DNA from: Cladopsammia gracilis | Taxonomy: Eukaryota > Cnidaria > Anthozoa > Scleractinia > Dendrophylliidae | Direction: 5' to 3' | NCBI GenBank assembly: GCA_022457155.1 | Contig: JAJGOT010000260.1 | Location: forward strand, 496,001-560,000 | Length of the DNA: 64,000 nt | In this document: one piece after another, positions 11,401-19,651 of the stretch | Layout of the letters: each line of letters starts with the position of its first letter | Numbering within the stretch: position 1 is the first letter of the stretch | Position numbers and translations under genes: made by a program | The notes under the pieces: generated by a model | Database searches by the model: none | The model's input: the letters and a program-made list of their open reading frames with translations, nothing else | Told to the model about the DNA's origin: nothing

Positions 11401-13715
11401 GAACATCTCAAAGGAACGGCAAATTATGTGTTATAACAACAGTGAAACTACAAAACAAAATTAAAAGAAAATGCTCTTACGGCAGATACCCCGCAGCTCC
11501 TTACAACCTCTAATTTCATTGGACCTGGGTATCACGCAGTTCTATTGTTTTCAGGGCTAGAGTCCATTGTTGTGTTGTTTGTTCTATTGTTTTCTCCGCA
11601 AATCAGAGAAGACCTTGTTAGAGCTGCGTACTGCCCCTTTTACTGGGTGCCAATAGAGTTATGCGATCATGTAATTACTTTTCATTGTTTTAATTTTCTG
11701 AGTCCGCTTGGAGGCTCACAATGATTAACCACACTCGAATTTTGAAGAAATAGTTTTTCTTTAATGAACTCTTAGTTTTCACATCTTACGATTGCTTATC
11801 GTTTCTGAATAATCCTGTGTGTCGAAGCCAAGAACGTGTTGGAACATATAGAATAATCATGCGACATCACGTCTGCTGTACACGTTCGACGTACTATATT
11901 AATAAAAGAAAAAATTCGTGTCCCGAGCAGGATTTGAACCCACCTCTCCCCGCACACTAGTCGGGCGTGATATCCACTACACCATCGGGTCACCACGCTG
12001 GATACGTGGCAACTTATTGATGTTAGTAGATAGAACGTGGCCAATCCATGAAACTTTTTTCTTTCATAGTACGTTTCATAGTCTCTTAAAACCTCTCCAG
12101 GTTTAGTACATTTCTGAATAATCCTGTGTGTCAAAGCCACACAGGATTATTCACACCGCATCTCAGAGAAGCAAGTCATACACTAACCTACTTAAGAAGG
12201 AACTTCTTAAATACTATATTTATATTACTAAGTCTGTTTTTGATGTGGACACACCGCAAACGTTTAAAACCGTTTTTATTAAATGAAGATCTTGCACAAG
12301 GAAGATCTGGCAACTACCAGCAAGTTTAATTTCTGCGTCGTGTGGACGTCTGCATTCAAAGGTTTTTTAATTTTTTTTTATTTACTATGTACATAGTCCC
12401 GGTGCTTGGCCGAAACCTGCAAAATAAACCTTGTTGTCGTTCATTTACTGTATGTTGCGTAAGTGTAGCCGAAATACGATTTTTAACGCAACAATTTGTT
12501 GCGGCAACATGTTGTAAGCTTTTAAACCACTTTCAAAACTTTGCAACACGTTGCCGTAACAAAATATTGCTTTAAAAATCGTCAGCGCACTGTCAGCGCA
12601 CTGTCAGCGCACTGTTAGCGCACTGTTAGCGCACTGTTACACGGTGTTGCGTTAAGAATTGTCCCATCACCTTTATGGTCAAAAATATCCCATTGTAAAT
12701 ATCAAATAAATAAAATATCCCATTGTCATAATTTGTCCAAGAAAAATTATCGATTTAATTCCCAAAAGACCATTTTCCCACAGCTTTCTGAGACAAATGA
12801 CAGTATGTCAACGTTCAACCAATATGAAGATGCCCTAATTTCGTCCAACCAATCAGAAAAAAAAGAAAAAATTGCCGCAAGCCGTCGAGCCAGCGTAAGA
12901 AATTCGCGCCTATTTTGCATAATTTTTTTATCACTGTTTAGTCCGTACTTCACAAACTCATGTAATGCCAATTCAAAATTTAAGCAAATTATTGCTTAAG
13001 AAGTTGTGAAAACTTTACTAGAAGTATTGCACGCAGTCCGCTAAAGAAGAAAGGGATAATAATTTACCTCGGAGGCATATTTTCCGTGATACAAGGTAAG
13101 AACTTGCCAAGTAACAATCTTTGCGGCCGTTTACGCGTTGCATGTAAAAAGCTTTCTAGGTTTTTAATGTTAATTTTTGTCCGAAAATTAGTTTTATTTA
13201 CATTTTGTAGGTTTTTTTTACGACCAGAAAGAAAGCTCTCAACCTCGAGAGCTAAGTTAAAGCGTGAACGGTTTAGAAATAGTGCACAAAATTACTGAAG
13301 GAAAATTCATTGAATTCATGGCATCTTGAGTCTTTTATAATAACTTTGGCATATAACAGCTAAGGTAATGCTATTTTCAACTTTAGTTAGCGGTATATAT
13401 TTCCACCTTCGCATAATTTTTGAGCACACTGACGTACATCAAAAATAAGATGAGGTTTACTTCCACTGTCAAACGCTTAGTTTGATTATGTACGTACAAG
13501 TATATTCAATTTTCAACAAATTTATAAATTTAGAGCGATTTTAACTCGCTAAATAAAGTTGCCGCTGAAATATTAATTTGGTAGCACTCATCTAATCTTT
13601 TCTTGTCATTCTGTTTTCAGGGAATAGAGGACATTCTGCAAGCGCCAATCTCCTTAAACCGGAACACGTACCTCTGCTAGGAAAACCTCCATTACTTCTA
13701 CAACCTTGGACATAA
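707..13715 (+). CDS. Six-exon gene for a small secreted protein with a duplicated exon pair; family not recognised
   Basis: The CDS joins 707-869, 4272-4418, 4653-4808, 5750-5896, 6145-6300 and 13621-13715. That is 864 nt, 287 codons plus TAA. All five introns are phase 1 with GT/AG borders, and the exons join without a stop. I chose ATG 707 because a hydrophobic signal peptide follows (residues 2-20, LLVSLLFAVCLCLAF core); in-frame codons upstream contain no ATG. Residues about 22-55 are acidic. The two modules that follow each hold a Ser/Asp/Glu-rich linker, SSLLPRG, a charged helical stretch (DKVKTSVTNAGNKAQGYV then KVGEVKDKVS) and a conserved LGVNEDDIFNFLK end. The tail is proline- and leucine-rich and ends QPWT. 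The only cysteines are in the signal peptide, so the mature chain has no disulfides. I recognise no domain. A secreted, possibly matrix or mucus, protein is inference only. Confidence 0.8.
870..2159. other. 5' part of intron 1, nothing recognised
   Basis: AT-rich intronic DNA without repeats that I can match elsewhere in the window. A short palindrome, CTACTTACG then CGTAAGTAG, lies near 1512-1532. Open frames here are chance frames. Confidence 0.5.
2160..2475 (-). mobile_element. tRNA-derived SINE in intron 1
   Basis: Read on the minus strand, 2460-2390 folds like a tRNA. It has an A-box TGGTCGAGTGG, an anticodon-arm loop CTTGTAA (TGT, threonine-like) and a B-box GGATTCAAGTC. The body runs to lower coordinates and ends in a tail that appears on the plus strand as ATAATAATAATCACTTTATT. 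The tail region holds the hairpin TAAGTGTC ... GGACACTA, shared by three other copies (14068, 14886, 26653). The A-box segment is duplicated in tandem (CCCTAACCACTCGACCACG twice). It is a SINE head rather than a functional tRNA. Confidence 0.75.
2611..2745. mobile_element. MITE, GGTGGATAGCGCTATCCACC family
   Basis: The termini GGTTGTTCATAAGGTGG and CCACCTTTTGCACAACC are inverted repeats. Just inside, GGTGGATAGCGCTATCCACC is itself a palindrome and its half recurs on the other side. Non-autonomous, no coding capacity, intronic. Confidence 0.7.
3036..3215 (+). repeat. Dispersed repeat D, copy 1
   Basis: Shares TACGTGGTCAGATCAGCC, AGATCCTACGTATC and TATCGTTTGCGGTC with copies at 38290-38470, 38690-38890 (5' half) and 60466-60670 (opposite strand). 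A B-box-like GGTTCAATCC follows at about 3236. It is probably a SINE, but I could not place a full tRNA head. Confidence 0.6.
3740..4104. mobile_element. MITE with GGATGATCC ends
   Basis: CATGGAAAGAGGATGATCC at the left matches the inverse of GGATCATCCCCTTTCCATG at the right. Several internal copies of CTAGGATCATCC occur, including a 12-bp-arm palindrome at 4071-4096. A 75-codon open frame at 3814-4041 lies wholly inside and is not supported as coding. Confidence 0.65.
4272..4418 (+). CDS. Exon 2: module 1, first half
   Basis: Acceptor ACCTTTAG|GA, donor AAAAG|GTATGT, 147 bp, phase 1 in and out. It codes the Ser/Asp/Glu linker, SSLLPRGIFDKVKTSV and AGNKAQGYVDTAK. It differs from exon 4 at 5 of about 48 residues. 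Confidence 0.8.
4653..4808 (+). CDS. Exon 3: module 1, second half
   Basis: Acceptor TTTCCTCAG|CA, donor CAAG|GTAAAC, 156 bp, phase 1 in and out. It codes KVGEVKDKVSNIKVPELG through LGVNEDDIFNFLKNRQ. It differs from exon 5 at 9 of 51 residues, mostly in charge (Asn, Glu and Met replaced by Lys in exon 5). Confidence 0.8.
4890..5010. mobile_element. Family C MITE, copy 1 (one intact end)
   Basis: AAAGCGGATTTCATTTGAGT followed by GTCGTAACACG matches the end of the family C copies at 6391, 18813 and 20094. The internal AACCAATCA-like segment is present, but the right end is not clear, so this copy looks truncated or rearranged. Confidence 0.5.
5475..5652. mobile_element. MITE hairpin in copy 2 of the duplication
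   Basis: TAGTTCATGC ... GTGCGTATGTCG at the left is inverted at the right as CGACATACGCAC ... GCATGAACTA. GTTTGGAGAGCAC and GTGCTCTCCAAAC continue the stem to a short centre. There is no coding capacity. Confidence 0.7.
5750..5896 (+). CDS. Exon 4: module 2, first half
   Basis: Acceptor ACCATAAG|GG, donor AAAAG|GTATGT, 147 bp, phase 1 in and out. The weak pyrimidine tract before the acceptor matches that of exon 2, from which it was duplicated. Confidence 0.78.
6145..6300 (+). CDS. Exon 5: module 2, second half
   Basis: Acceptor TTTCCTCAG|CA, donor GCGAG|GTAAAC, 156 bp, phase 1 in and out. It codes KVGEVKDKVSKIKVPKLG through LGVNEDDIFNFLKKQR. The following intron is 7.3 kb long and full of mobile elements. 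Confidence 0.8.
6391..6647. mobile_element. Family C MITE, copy 2
   Basis: Terminal inverted repeats AAAGCGGTTTTTACTTGAGT and ACTCAATTGAAAACCGC. The inside has paired CCAATCA/TGATTGG boxes and CGCGGGAAAACGC-like DNA. Orientation is opposite to copies 3 and 4. About 255 bp, non-autonomous. Confidence 0.75.
6651..6895. mobile_element. Near-perfect long palindrome (foldback element)
   Basis: GTAGCCTGCATGACAGGCGC at the left is inverted at the right as GCGCCTGTCATGCAGGTTAC, and the pairing continues through GC-rich CGCGCGGAGCGCGACACGAG to an A/T-rich centre. The element abuts the family C MITE, only 3-4 bp apart. CpG content is far above the neighbourhood. Open frames on both strands mirror each other and are artefacts of the palindrome. 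Confidence 0.75.
7317..7689. mobile_element. Long inverted-repeat MITE
   Basis: GACACTTCCACGG ... at the left pairs with ... CCGTGGAAGGGTC at the right. The arms continue for about 180 bp (AAATTTTACAGACGTTTGTA and its inverse) and meet at CCCCCAGCATACAAACG near 7510. A few mismatches show it is not brand new. Confidence 0.75.
7690..9900. other. Intron 5 DNA with microsatellites only
   Basis: No exon, RNA or repeat family recognised. Short (TTTA)n at about 8936-8957 and (AAAAT)n at about 8980-9002 are present. Two overlapping opposite-strand frames at 9223-9569 have no recognisable motif. Confidence 0.45.
9901..11171. mobile_element. Element A, copy 1 (non-autonomous, about 1.27 kb)
   Basis: Starts TATATATAGATAG then GCTAACAGCGTCGCACTTTG and ends with a GGCCTTCGGCC hairpin followed by AGTGCTCCGCTAA. 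Copies 2 (32407-33530) and 3 (35279-38155) have the same ends and interior. A terminal hairpin followed about 10 nt later by CTAA resembles the 3' end of Helitrons, but I do not see the expected 5' TC, so the class is uncertain. A 111-codon frame at 9983-10318 is not conserved as coding in the other copies. A GCGGACGGAGGGCACAC-type tract is duplicated near 11021-11058. Confidence 0.7.
11172..11801. other. Intron 5, nothing recognised
   Basis: No repeat family or coding signal seen. Confidence 0.4.
11802..12152 (-). mobile_element. tRNA-like insert between 29-bp direct repeats
   Basis: On the minus strand, 11991-11920 folds as a 72-nt cloverleaf. The acceptor stem pairs GACCCGA with TCGGGAC (one mismatch). 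There is an A-box TGGTGTAGTGG, a seven-base anticodon loop CTAGTGT (AGT, threonine-like) and a B-box GGGTTCAAATCC. No CCA is encoded and the anticodon stem has a mismatch, so I read it as a SINE head or tRNA pseudogene. The insert is flanked by direct repeats at 11802-11830 and 12111-12139 that differ at one base. The right repeat continues into a perfect 15-bp-stem hairpin (12116-12152). Confidence 0.6.
12477..12581. mobile_element. Small MITE with CGATTTTTAA ends
   Basis: CGATTTTTAACGCAACAA at the left is inverted at the right as TATTGCTTTAAAAATCG. Inner arms GTTGCGGCAACATGTTG and CAACACGTTGCCGTAAC also pair. It is followed directly by an 11-mer tandem repeat. Confidence 0.65.
12582..12636. 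repeat. 11-bp tandem repeat, 5 copies
   Basis: The unit TCAGCGCACTG occurs three times, then twice as TTAGCGCACTG, starting at the last base of the MITE at 12477-12581. Confidence 0.9.
12637..13210. other. Intron 5 before the terminal exon candidates
   Basis: No repeat family seen. Two opposite-strand frames at 12733-12999 overlap and are not supported. Confidence 0.4.
13211..13260 (+). CDS. Candidate alternative last exon or decayed exon-2 copy
   Basis: An acceptor-like ATTTTGTAG precedes it. In phase 1, the phase required after exon 3 or 5, it reads FFYDQKESSQPRELS and then TAA at 13258. QKESS followed by PR matches the start of exons 2 and 4 (DGQKESSLLPRG), and the DNA CAGAAAGAAAGCTCT is shared with exon 2. 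This could be a relic of a third module copy or a real alternative 3' end. Similarity is short, so confidence is low. Confidence 0.3.
13621..13715 (+). CDS. Exon 6: C-terminal tail
   Basis: Acceptor TTCTGTTTTCAG|GG is strong. The exon supplies 30 codons (NRGHSASANLL ... PPLLLQPWT) and TAA at 13713-13715. Phase 1 entry matches exon 5. The tail is rich in Pro and Leu and unlike the charged modules. Confidence 0.75.
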
Positions 13716-14067
13716 GACGAACTATGAACGACAAAGTAGAACAGCAAACAAAAAAGATGGAGTTCGAAGAAGACATTTTATGATCGTGGTATCGTATGCT
13801 TCTTTGGTTTTCATTGGGACAGGTTATGGTTTGATTTAATTGCAGAATACGTGTAAAGTTGTCGCGTTAGTCCTTGCAATGCACCGATTGTTACGACTTT
13901 TTCCAAACAGGCGAATGCTACGCAGGCTTACTAAATTGTATTGCTTGGGTTTTGACAATTTGTACTTTCTTCTGATTTAGATGGGGGCAATGGATTCGTC
14001 AATGAAACTGTTTAGTATTATTTTACTAATGTTATTTACTTTTCTTTACTTACTCTGCGCGCTAAAG
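13716..14067. other. Probable 3' UTR and downstream DNA of the secreted-protein gene
   Basis: Follows the stop codon directly. No confident cleavage signal can be assigned; the first clear AATAAA motifs lie within the repeat that starts at 14068. Confidence 0.35.
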
Positions 14068-14340
14068 TAAAGTAAATTAAGAACTTTATTTAAGTGTCAA
14101 TTCGTTTAGACCATATGGACTAATTGGGACACTATAATAATTATGATACAAGTTATCCTAAAAATATAATAGTATAAAATTCTTATAAAATGCTAAAATC
14201 CTCCTAAACACTGTACTATACTGATTATAGCACAAATTATCCTACGCCGAGTGAATGTTCTAGTAATAAAATTCTAAAATAAATAGTTAAATGTTAAAAT
14301 CCCAAGTTAATTATTTGTACAGTTATTGTTAAACTCTAGG
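14068..14340 (-). mobile_element. 3' end of retroposon family F, copy 2
   Basis: AACTTTATTTAAGTGTCAA and, further on, CTAATTGGGACACTATAAT match the tail of the SINE at 2160. The orientation is minus (tail at lower coordinate). No tRNA head is visible. Confidence 0.55.
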
Positions 14341-14885
14341 AGCTTTAAAACAAGATCACAAGGAAAAACGCTTTCGTATACATGATTTACTACCCTTATA
14401 ATCAAATTTGCTGTTGTTATTCTTAGTAGGACGCAGTTGGTCAATGCAGTGGTTGTAAGGACATTTCATGAGTGCCTCCAATAGTTGATCATGAGATGTA
14501 ATAAAGGAATACTCGAGCTAAGATGAATCAGAGAAGCCTTGATACATGCTGCCGTCTACCTGCTGGTCTCGCAAAACAATGATATGTCGCGCACCTCTAA
14601 TCAGAGCCAGAAATATTGGAACTCCGGGACACCGGGAGACAAGAACACCGGAATACCGGAACAGCCCGGAATACTGTATATATCGGCTAACCCTAACCTT
14701 GACCACAAGTTAAGTTAAGTTAAAGTTAAGTTAAAGTTAAGTTAACCAGCTAGTTAAGGTGCTCTCGGAATCTTGGACGGTGTTACAATGCTCTGGTGTT
14801 CCTTGTTTTAGTGCATACCCACAAGATCATTTCTGAAGTGAGATATCCTTCTGAAAGGTCACGTGGTGGGTGTAGAGGAATAGGT

Positions 14886-14887
14886 GG

Positions 14888-14937
<50 letters not shown>

Positions 14938-15015
14938 TTTATTTATGTGTCAAAAGTCATCTAGCAGAGGGAAAAACCCTCCACTAATAGTGGACACCTA
15001 ACTACACTAAAGTGG
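14886..15015 (-). mobile_element. 3' end of retroposon family F, copy 3, with (TAA)n tail
   Basis: About 48 bp of (TAA)n at 14889-14937 run into CTTTATTTATGTGTCAA and the partner AGTGGACACCTA. The microsatellite is the expanded 3' tail of the retroposon, read on the minus strand. Confidence 0.6.
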
Positions 15016-15311
15016 AGTGCTGGTTGGTTCCTTCGGTTCTTAGTTTCACGATGCTTCACGTGGTCTACACTAAATATAGCTTACTTGTCGACTTTTTGAA
15101 CCACCTCTTGAGTTTTATGTTTTCTAAAGTCTAATATTCAGCTTTTTTAGCTGACTGCTTGGTAACTTTCTCCAATACCCCTGACCACGTATTTTCGCTT
15201 TCTCAAACTCTTAACTTTTTTTTTCCAATATGTTATTGTATTGTTCAATGTTCTCTTATTATTAGTAATTATTGTTATTTATTGATATAATCATTGCTTC
15301 AAAATAATCCT

Positions 15312-15935
15312 TGATTATGCTCTGCGACTGGCTGGGAAAGGACAGCATTAAGGTTTAACAATAAACCCTGGAAAGAGCAGAAGAGTTGGTCCTGTGGTCC
15401 TGACTGACTTCGACTTTGTCGTAACATTGCGCTTGTGACAGATTCGATCGGTTGAGAATGCACAGGCTTTGCTGCTTAGCGTGGAGGGTGAATGTAAGAA
15501 GGTGGGTCTTAGCTCAACGCTACGAAAACAGAGGTCATGAAGAAGTCAAGGTTACCACCAAAGATAGATTATCACTCGCTTCTAAAAAGGAATTAAAGTA
15601 CCTTGGCTCCTATGTCAGCTCCACTGAGAAAGACATCCGGGGGAAGAAAGCACAAGCTTGGAGAGCTCTCCACGACCTCAATCAGGAACATCTGGAAGTC
15701 CACCATGCTGGAAGAACTCATTCTTCCCTTCTACCCTTGGAGTCATGGACGCTCACAGTAGAGCAAGAGACCCGGCTTGACGGCCGCTAAACTCGCATAC
15801 TCAGGATAGTCCTCAATTAATGACTCATGGAAGGATAGGGTCAAGAACAAAGTCATCTATGGCGATCTGCCTAGTCTCTCCGTCAACATCAGTAGATCAA
15901 CAGAGTCCGACTGGCCGGACTCTGCATACGGTACT
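15312..15935 (+). pseudogene. LINE reverse transcriptase relic
   Basis: Frame-shifted pieces read like the C-terminal half of a non-LTR reverse transcriptase. VVLTDFDF stands where the Asp-Asp active-site motif would be, but the second Asp is absent. Next come a thumb-like stretch (ALLLSVEGECKKVGLSS), then LKYLGSYVSSTEKDIRGKKA and QAWRALHD, LLPLESWTL and MRILRIVL in changing frames. The KYLGSYVSS and SWTL signatures are standard for this region in animal LINEs. Several frameshifts and stops make it dead. The 5' part is missing. Confidence 0.75.
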
Positions 15936-16399
15936 CTGAGCTGGTTGCTAGTCACTTGGTCCATTTGGAACCGACCCAGGGGGGCAGGCCCTTACATACG
16001 AATATCTGCCTTGACTTGTATTGCGGATGGTAAAGTTTGGCGTGCTGTTATATAGCCCGAGGAAACTCGACTTGATTGAAATAGTGTTTCCAGTATATTC
16101 GCGGCAATAATCCGATTTTATTACGAAGTTTAAGGCATCTCTTCTAAACGTCACGGTTTAAAGACTGGTCCAGAACTATATAGTGCGCAGACTTCAATGC
16201 GCATCTCGGCAGTTCACGTTCTGTGCTTCGTTTTTCCGCATTCGATACGATACAATCCTCACATATGCCTCAACGAAGCGGCATTTCGGATTAGTAACTT
16301 CTGAACATATATGGTTTTTACATCCTATATCTTTACTTTTCGTTACCATAAACCTTTGACATATGTTAAATATGGCAAAGAAGCCGAAAGACCGTTATA
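15936..16399. other. No recognised feature
   Basis: No repeat family or coding signal seen. Confidence 0.4.
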
Positions 16400-16715
16400 C
16401 CAAGCCTTTGACGCGGGTGTCACGGCAAAGGTGGCAAAGCCCATCTTTGATTTTAGTCAAAGTTAGTGCACCTTTGACGCTGTGCATCTTTGACGCTTAT
16501 CAAACGTATAACAGTTGTTGCTTTGTCTCGATTCGCCTGTGATTTGCATCAAATGTTTAGCACTTTTGACGCGTGTCAAAAGAGTGTCAAAAGCAATGTC
16601 AAAATTACTTAAAGGCTTTGATCACGTTTGATGCCTGTGTCGTGCAACTTTGTCTCATCATTGATGGAAATCAAAGGTGATCAAAGCCAACTTTTCGTGC
16701 AGTGACTTTGACGGT
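16400..16715. repeat. Degenerate cluster of TTTGACGC / GTCAAAG motifs
   Basis: TTTGACGC occurs four times, and many GTCAAA, ATCAAAG and CAAAG variants lie between at irregular spacing on both strands. It is not a clean tandem array. It may be an old inverted or tandem repeat that has decayed. Confidence 0.4.
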
Positions 16716-17517
16716 GTCGTAAATTGAACTACCTAGTGTTCTGAGTGGACTATAATCGAAACATCTTTTTATCTTCCTCGCTAAGCTTCGGAAGTCCTCG
16801 GTAATCTTCGGCAAAAAAATGACCGGAAACATTAAATTGACCTTCGCACTGACAATGATCGGACATTTTCGTGACACCTACGGTAAATTGTTGGGAGCCT
16901 TCGATAAACTTCGGAAAATTCAGAAATTGATTAAAAACTTGCAACTGGCATTGTTACGATATCCGAAAATTAATGGTCAAAAACTGTGGTACCAAAGTTA
17001 TAAAGGGATGACGAACTCGTGACTTGATTTTTCTTTGTATACACATGTGTATACTAAGAAAACTCAAGTAACTCGTGGGATATTTTACGGTATACCACTT
17101 GAAACCGTTGAATACCTGAATGGGTCTCTAGTCTCTGGTCATCCATGTCGATACGACTTTCTGCACACGGGTACATTTTCGTTCATCCAACTCGTACTCT
17201 ATGAATTTTTTCACAAACATAACCCGTGCTCCTTTGGGTTCTATCCGTGTCCGATCGATCTGTAATTCGTACTCGTTTTGTATGAATCGAGCACGGTTGC
17301 ACAAAAACAAAATTTGATCTGGCGTTTATTTAAAGCATAATATTACCCCCTCCCTTCATATATGATATAGTTGTCCACCCCGCCCCTATAACTTTCCAAT
17401 ACATCCATACTCAAAGACATGAAATAAATCTATGCACTGATAGCAATAAAATAAGCTACAGTTTTACGATAAACCTACATTGTAACACATATAATAATAT
17501 ATGAACAGATTTAAGTA
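16716..17517. other. No recognised feature
   Basis: A 14-bp palindrome at 17038-17053 (GTATACACATGTGTATAC region) is the only structure noted. Overlapping frames at 16671-17310 lie on both strands and have no motif. Confidence 0.4.
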
Positions 17518-17703
17518 ATGATCCGCATAAGAAGGAAAGTACTGAACAGCAATGCACGATGGAATACTTTTTATTGTTAGTGATCTCATTGGCCGAGACT
17601 CAAAAACCGCTAAAAAGATTCAAGATACAATTTTGTCTTATTTTTTAAGGTTTCAAGTAATTTGAGACCCAATCGCACAACATGCAATTTTTAAAAGACA
17701 TTG
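17518..17703 (+). repeat. Element B, copy 1 (truncated)
   Basis: ATGATCCGCATAAGAAGG, GCAATGCACGATGGAAT and GTGATCTCATTGGCC match copies 2 (20668-21117) and 3 (34209-34657). Similarity stops at about 17703, close to the MITE at 17722. Confidence 0.7.
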
Positions 17704-17721
17704 AATAACTCATTTATCTTA

Positions 17722-18145
17722 AGGGAACCTCCATTGTAATAACAAATTGACGTTAAATTGTTGGATACAAAGTCGAAATTTCCATTATTTTATTAACAAT
17801 TGGAAATATATTTTCAGTGTACAAAATAATTGATTTGAATTAAGTCTTTTTTCATCTTTAAATTTCCCGCGCCCTGCCATTTTGAATTTTTATGACGTCA
17901 TATGGTTGCCGCTATTGTTAAGAATTGACGTCCTTTTGTTTGCAACAATTAGGCAACCATATGACGTTATAAATATTCCAAATGGCGGCGCGCGGGAAAT
18001 TCAAAAGCGAAAATAGGCGATATTTATATATTCATTTTTTTTTTGGACACTAAAATCAACTTTGCACTTGTTGTTTTAAAAATTTAAATTTAGGCTTCAT
18101 TTTCAACAACTCAACATCAATTTGTTAAAACAATGGAGGTTCCCT
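17722..18145. mobile_element. MITE with AGGGAACCTCCATTGT ends and an internal palindrome
   Basis: The terminal inverted repeats AGGGAACCTCCATTGT and ACAATGGAGGTTCCCT are perfect. A second inverted repeat at about 17865-18002 (AATTTCCCGCGC ... GCGCGGGAAATT, with CATATGGTTGCC and GGCAACCATATG) lies inside. No coding capacity. Confidence 0.8.
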
Positions 18146-18149
18146 ACAG

Positions 18150-18470
18150 GTCGACAAGGGTCAGTAATGAGATTAGACAAATATCTGGCGCAAGGTCAAT
18201 TGGTGAACAAGGAAGATACAGGCGATGGGAATGATTAGGTCATGTTTTAAGAATGTCACCTGACAGGCACCCCAAGATCGCATTAATATGGGAAGCATAG
18301 GAGGGGACGGCCAAGAGAGACGTGGAGGAGAACTGTCGAGTCGATAAAGAAAGGACACAGCAAGGATTTAGAACCTGGAGAGAGACAAAGACTGCAGCCA
18401 GAGACAGAACAACTTGGAGGAGGAGGATTGATGACCTTATTCTTCACTTTCAGAGAAGATAGATGATGAT
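18150..18470 (+). pseudogene. LINE C-terminal fragment with (GAT)n tail
   Basis: One frame reads LGHVLRMSPDRHPKIALIWE, a stop, then GTAKRDVEENCRV and FRTWRETKTAARDRTTWR. The W-x-W-L-G-H-x-L-R-M and AARDRTxWR patterns are typical of the far C-terminus of animal non-LTR retrotransposons. It ends in GATGATGATAA, a usual LINE tail. It differs from the relic at 15312, so at least two LINE families are present. Confidence 0.75.
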
Positions 18471-18666
18471 AATCGAGTGAGAGCGAGAGTGAGAGACTGA
18501 GACTGAGACCATGTGTGCAGCTGCGCGAGAGCATACACGCAACACACGCGCGATAACTTTAAAGCCCATATTATAGCCACTTGCATACTAAATAATTATT
18601 CTGATTAGAAAAAGTCTGTGTAATGGTGATATTACTAATGGAAGTTTCATTTGAAGTGAATTGCAG

Positions 18667-18760
18667 GTTATTTCTGATTGAAGACAGGTGGCTCCTTATG
18701 AAGAAAATGGGTCTCAAGTCTATCAACAATCCACCGCTTAACACACAAGGAAACTAACAG
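18667..18760 (+). CDS. Candidate exon a, copy 1
   Basis: Bordered by AATTGCAG and GTAAGTC. The one long open frame contains IEDRWLLMKKMGLKSINNPP and ends in TAA just before the donor. It matches copy 2 at 19958 with mostly amino-acid-changing differences. No upstream partner exon is visible, so this copy may be dead. Family not recognised. Confidence 0.3.
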
Positions 18761-18812
18761 GTAAGTCTTGGGTAACCTGTAAATTTTTTACAATTGAGAA
18801 AGGAAATATGAT

Positions 18813-19529
18813 AGTGCGGTTTACAATTAAGCGTTGAAAGTAATTTTGCTATTGCTTTGGTCTTACATTACTGCGCTTTGTGATTGGCTAAAACATATTG
18901 CTTCGCTTTTTCAACCAATCAGAGGTAAAACCAAAACCAATCGTGACTAATCGATTAAGATCTTTTATGGTTCCACTCCTCCCTCCATGGGGGCATATTA
19001 ACCAAGAAGCCTTCTTCAATGCATCGCTTACGAACTAAGAAAAAGGTAATAGTGCCACGCTTTAACACATATTTCATGAAAACTCAATAGCACACAGAGC
19101 ATCTATTGTGTGGAATCTTCTTACTTATGACCTTGTAGAGACATCTAACGTTAAAAATTATACTAAAATGGCCTCTAAATCTGACAATCTACGTAATTTA
19201 GATTTTCGGGCTGAATCTCCAAACAGTGTCCCACTATAATAACGATATTTTTTTTTATATTATTAAAAAAAAGACGATTTTAATATACTCTTATTGTTTA
19301 AGTTTTAGTTAGCTTAAATGCACGACCCCATAAGCGGCAACGCTTTAATCACTATCGTGTTGAAATGAAAGTTATTGTACTGTATTGTATTGACTTGTTC
19401 GCACTTGTTTCCCGCGCTTGGCGCCGGCTACATGTATTTGCTTCGAGTTCTGATTGGTCCATTGGATTGTTTCTATCTCTACAGTGATTACTTTGGTTTT
19501 AGCTTTACGACACTCGAGTGAAAACCGCT
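18813..19529. mobile_element. Family C MITE, copy 3, split by a LINE
   Basis: The left half 18813-18948 (TGCGGTTTACAATTAAGCG ... ACCAATC) and right half 19391-19529 (TGACTTGTTCGCAC ... GACACTCGAGTGAAAACCGC) together match intact copy 4 at 20094-20374. Confidence 0.8.
18949..19390 (+). pseudogene. 5'-truncated LINE inserted in MITE copy 3
   Basis: A frame from 19084 reads SIAHRASIVWNLLTYDL ... DFRAESPNSVPL and then TAA TAA, preceded in a shifted frame by KKKVIVPRFNTYF. This is the C-terminal end of a CR1/L2-like LINE. The 3' end is TTATTGTACTGTATTGTATT. The flanks carry TGACT at 18944-18948 and 19391-19395. Comparison with MITE copy 4 (CCAATTCTGACTTG) confirms it as a target-site duplication. 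Confidence 0.8.
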
Positions 19530-19651
19530 TTACGATATCAGATTAATATATAAACTTGGGCCGCAAGACGCGAGTAAGAAAAATAAGGTTGTAACTGACA
19601 CTTACCTATTAAAATATTAATCTAAAGTTTTGCAATGTTTAAATCTTCCAG

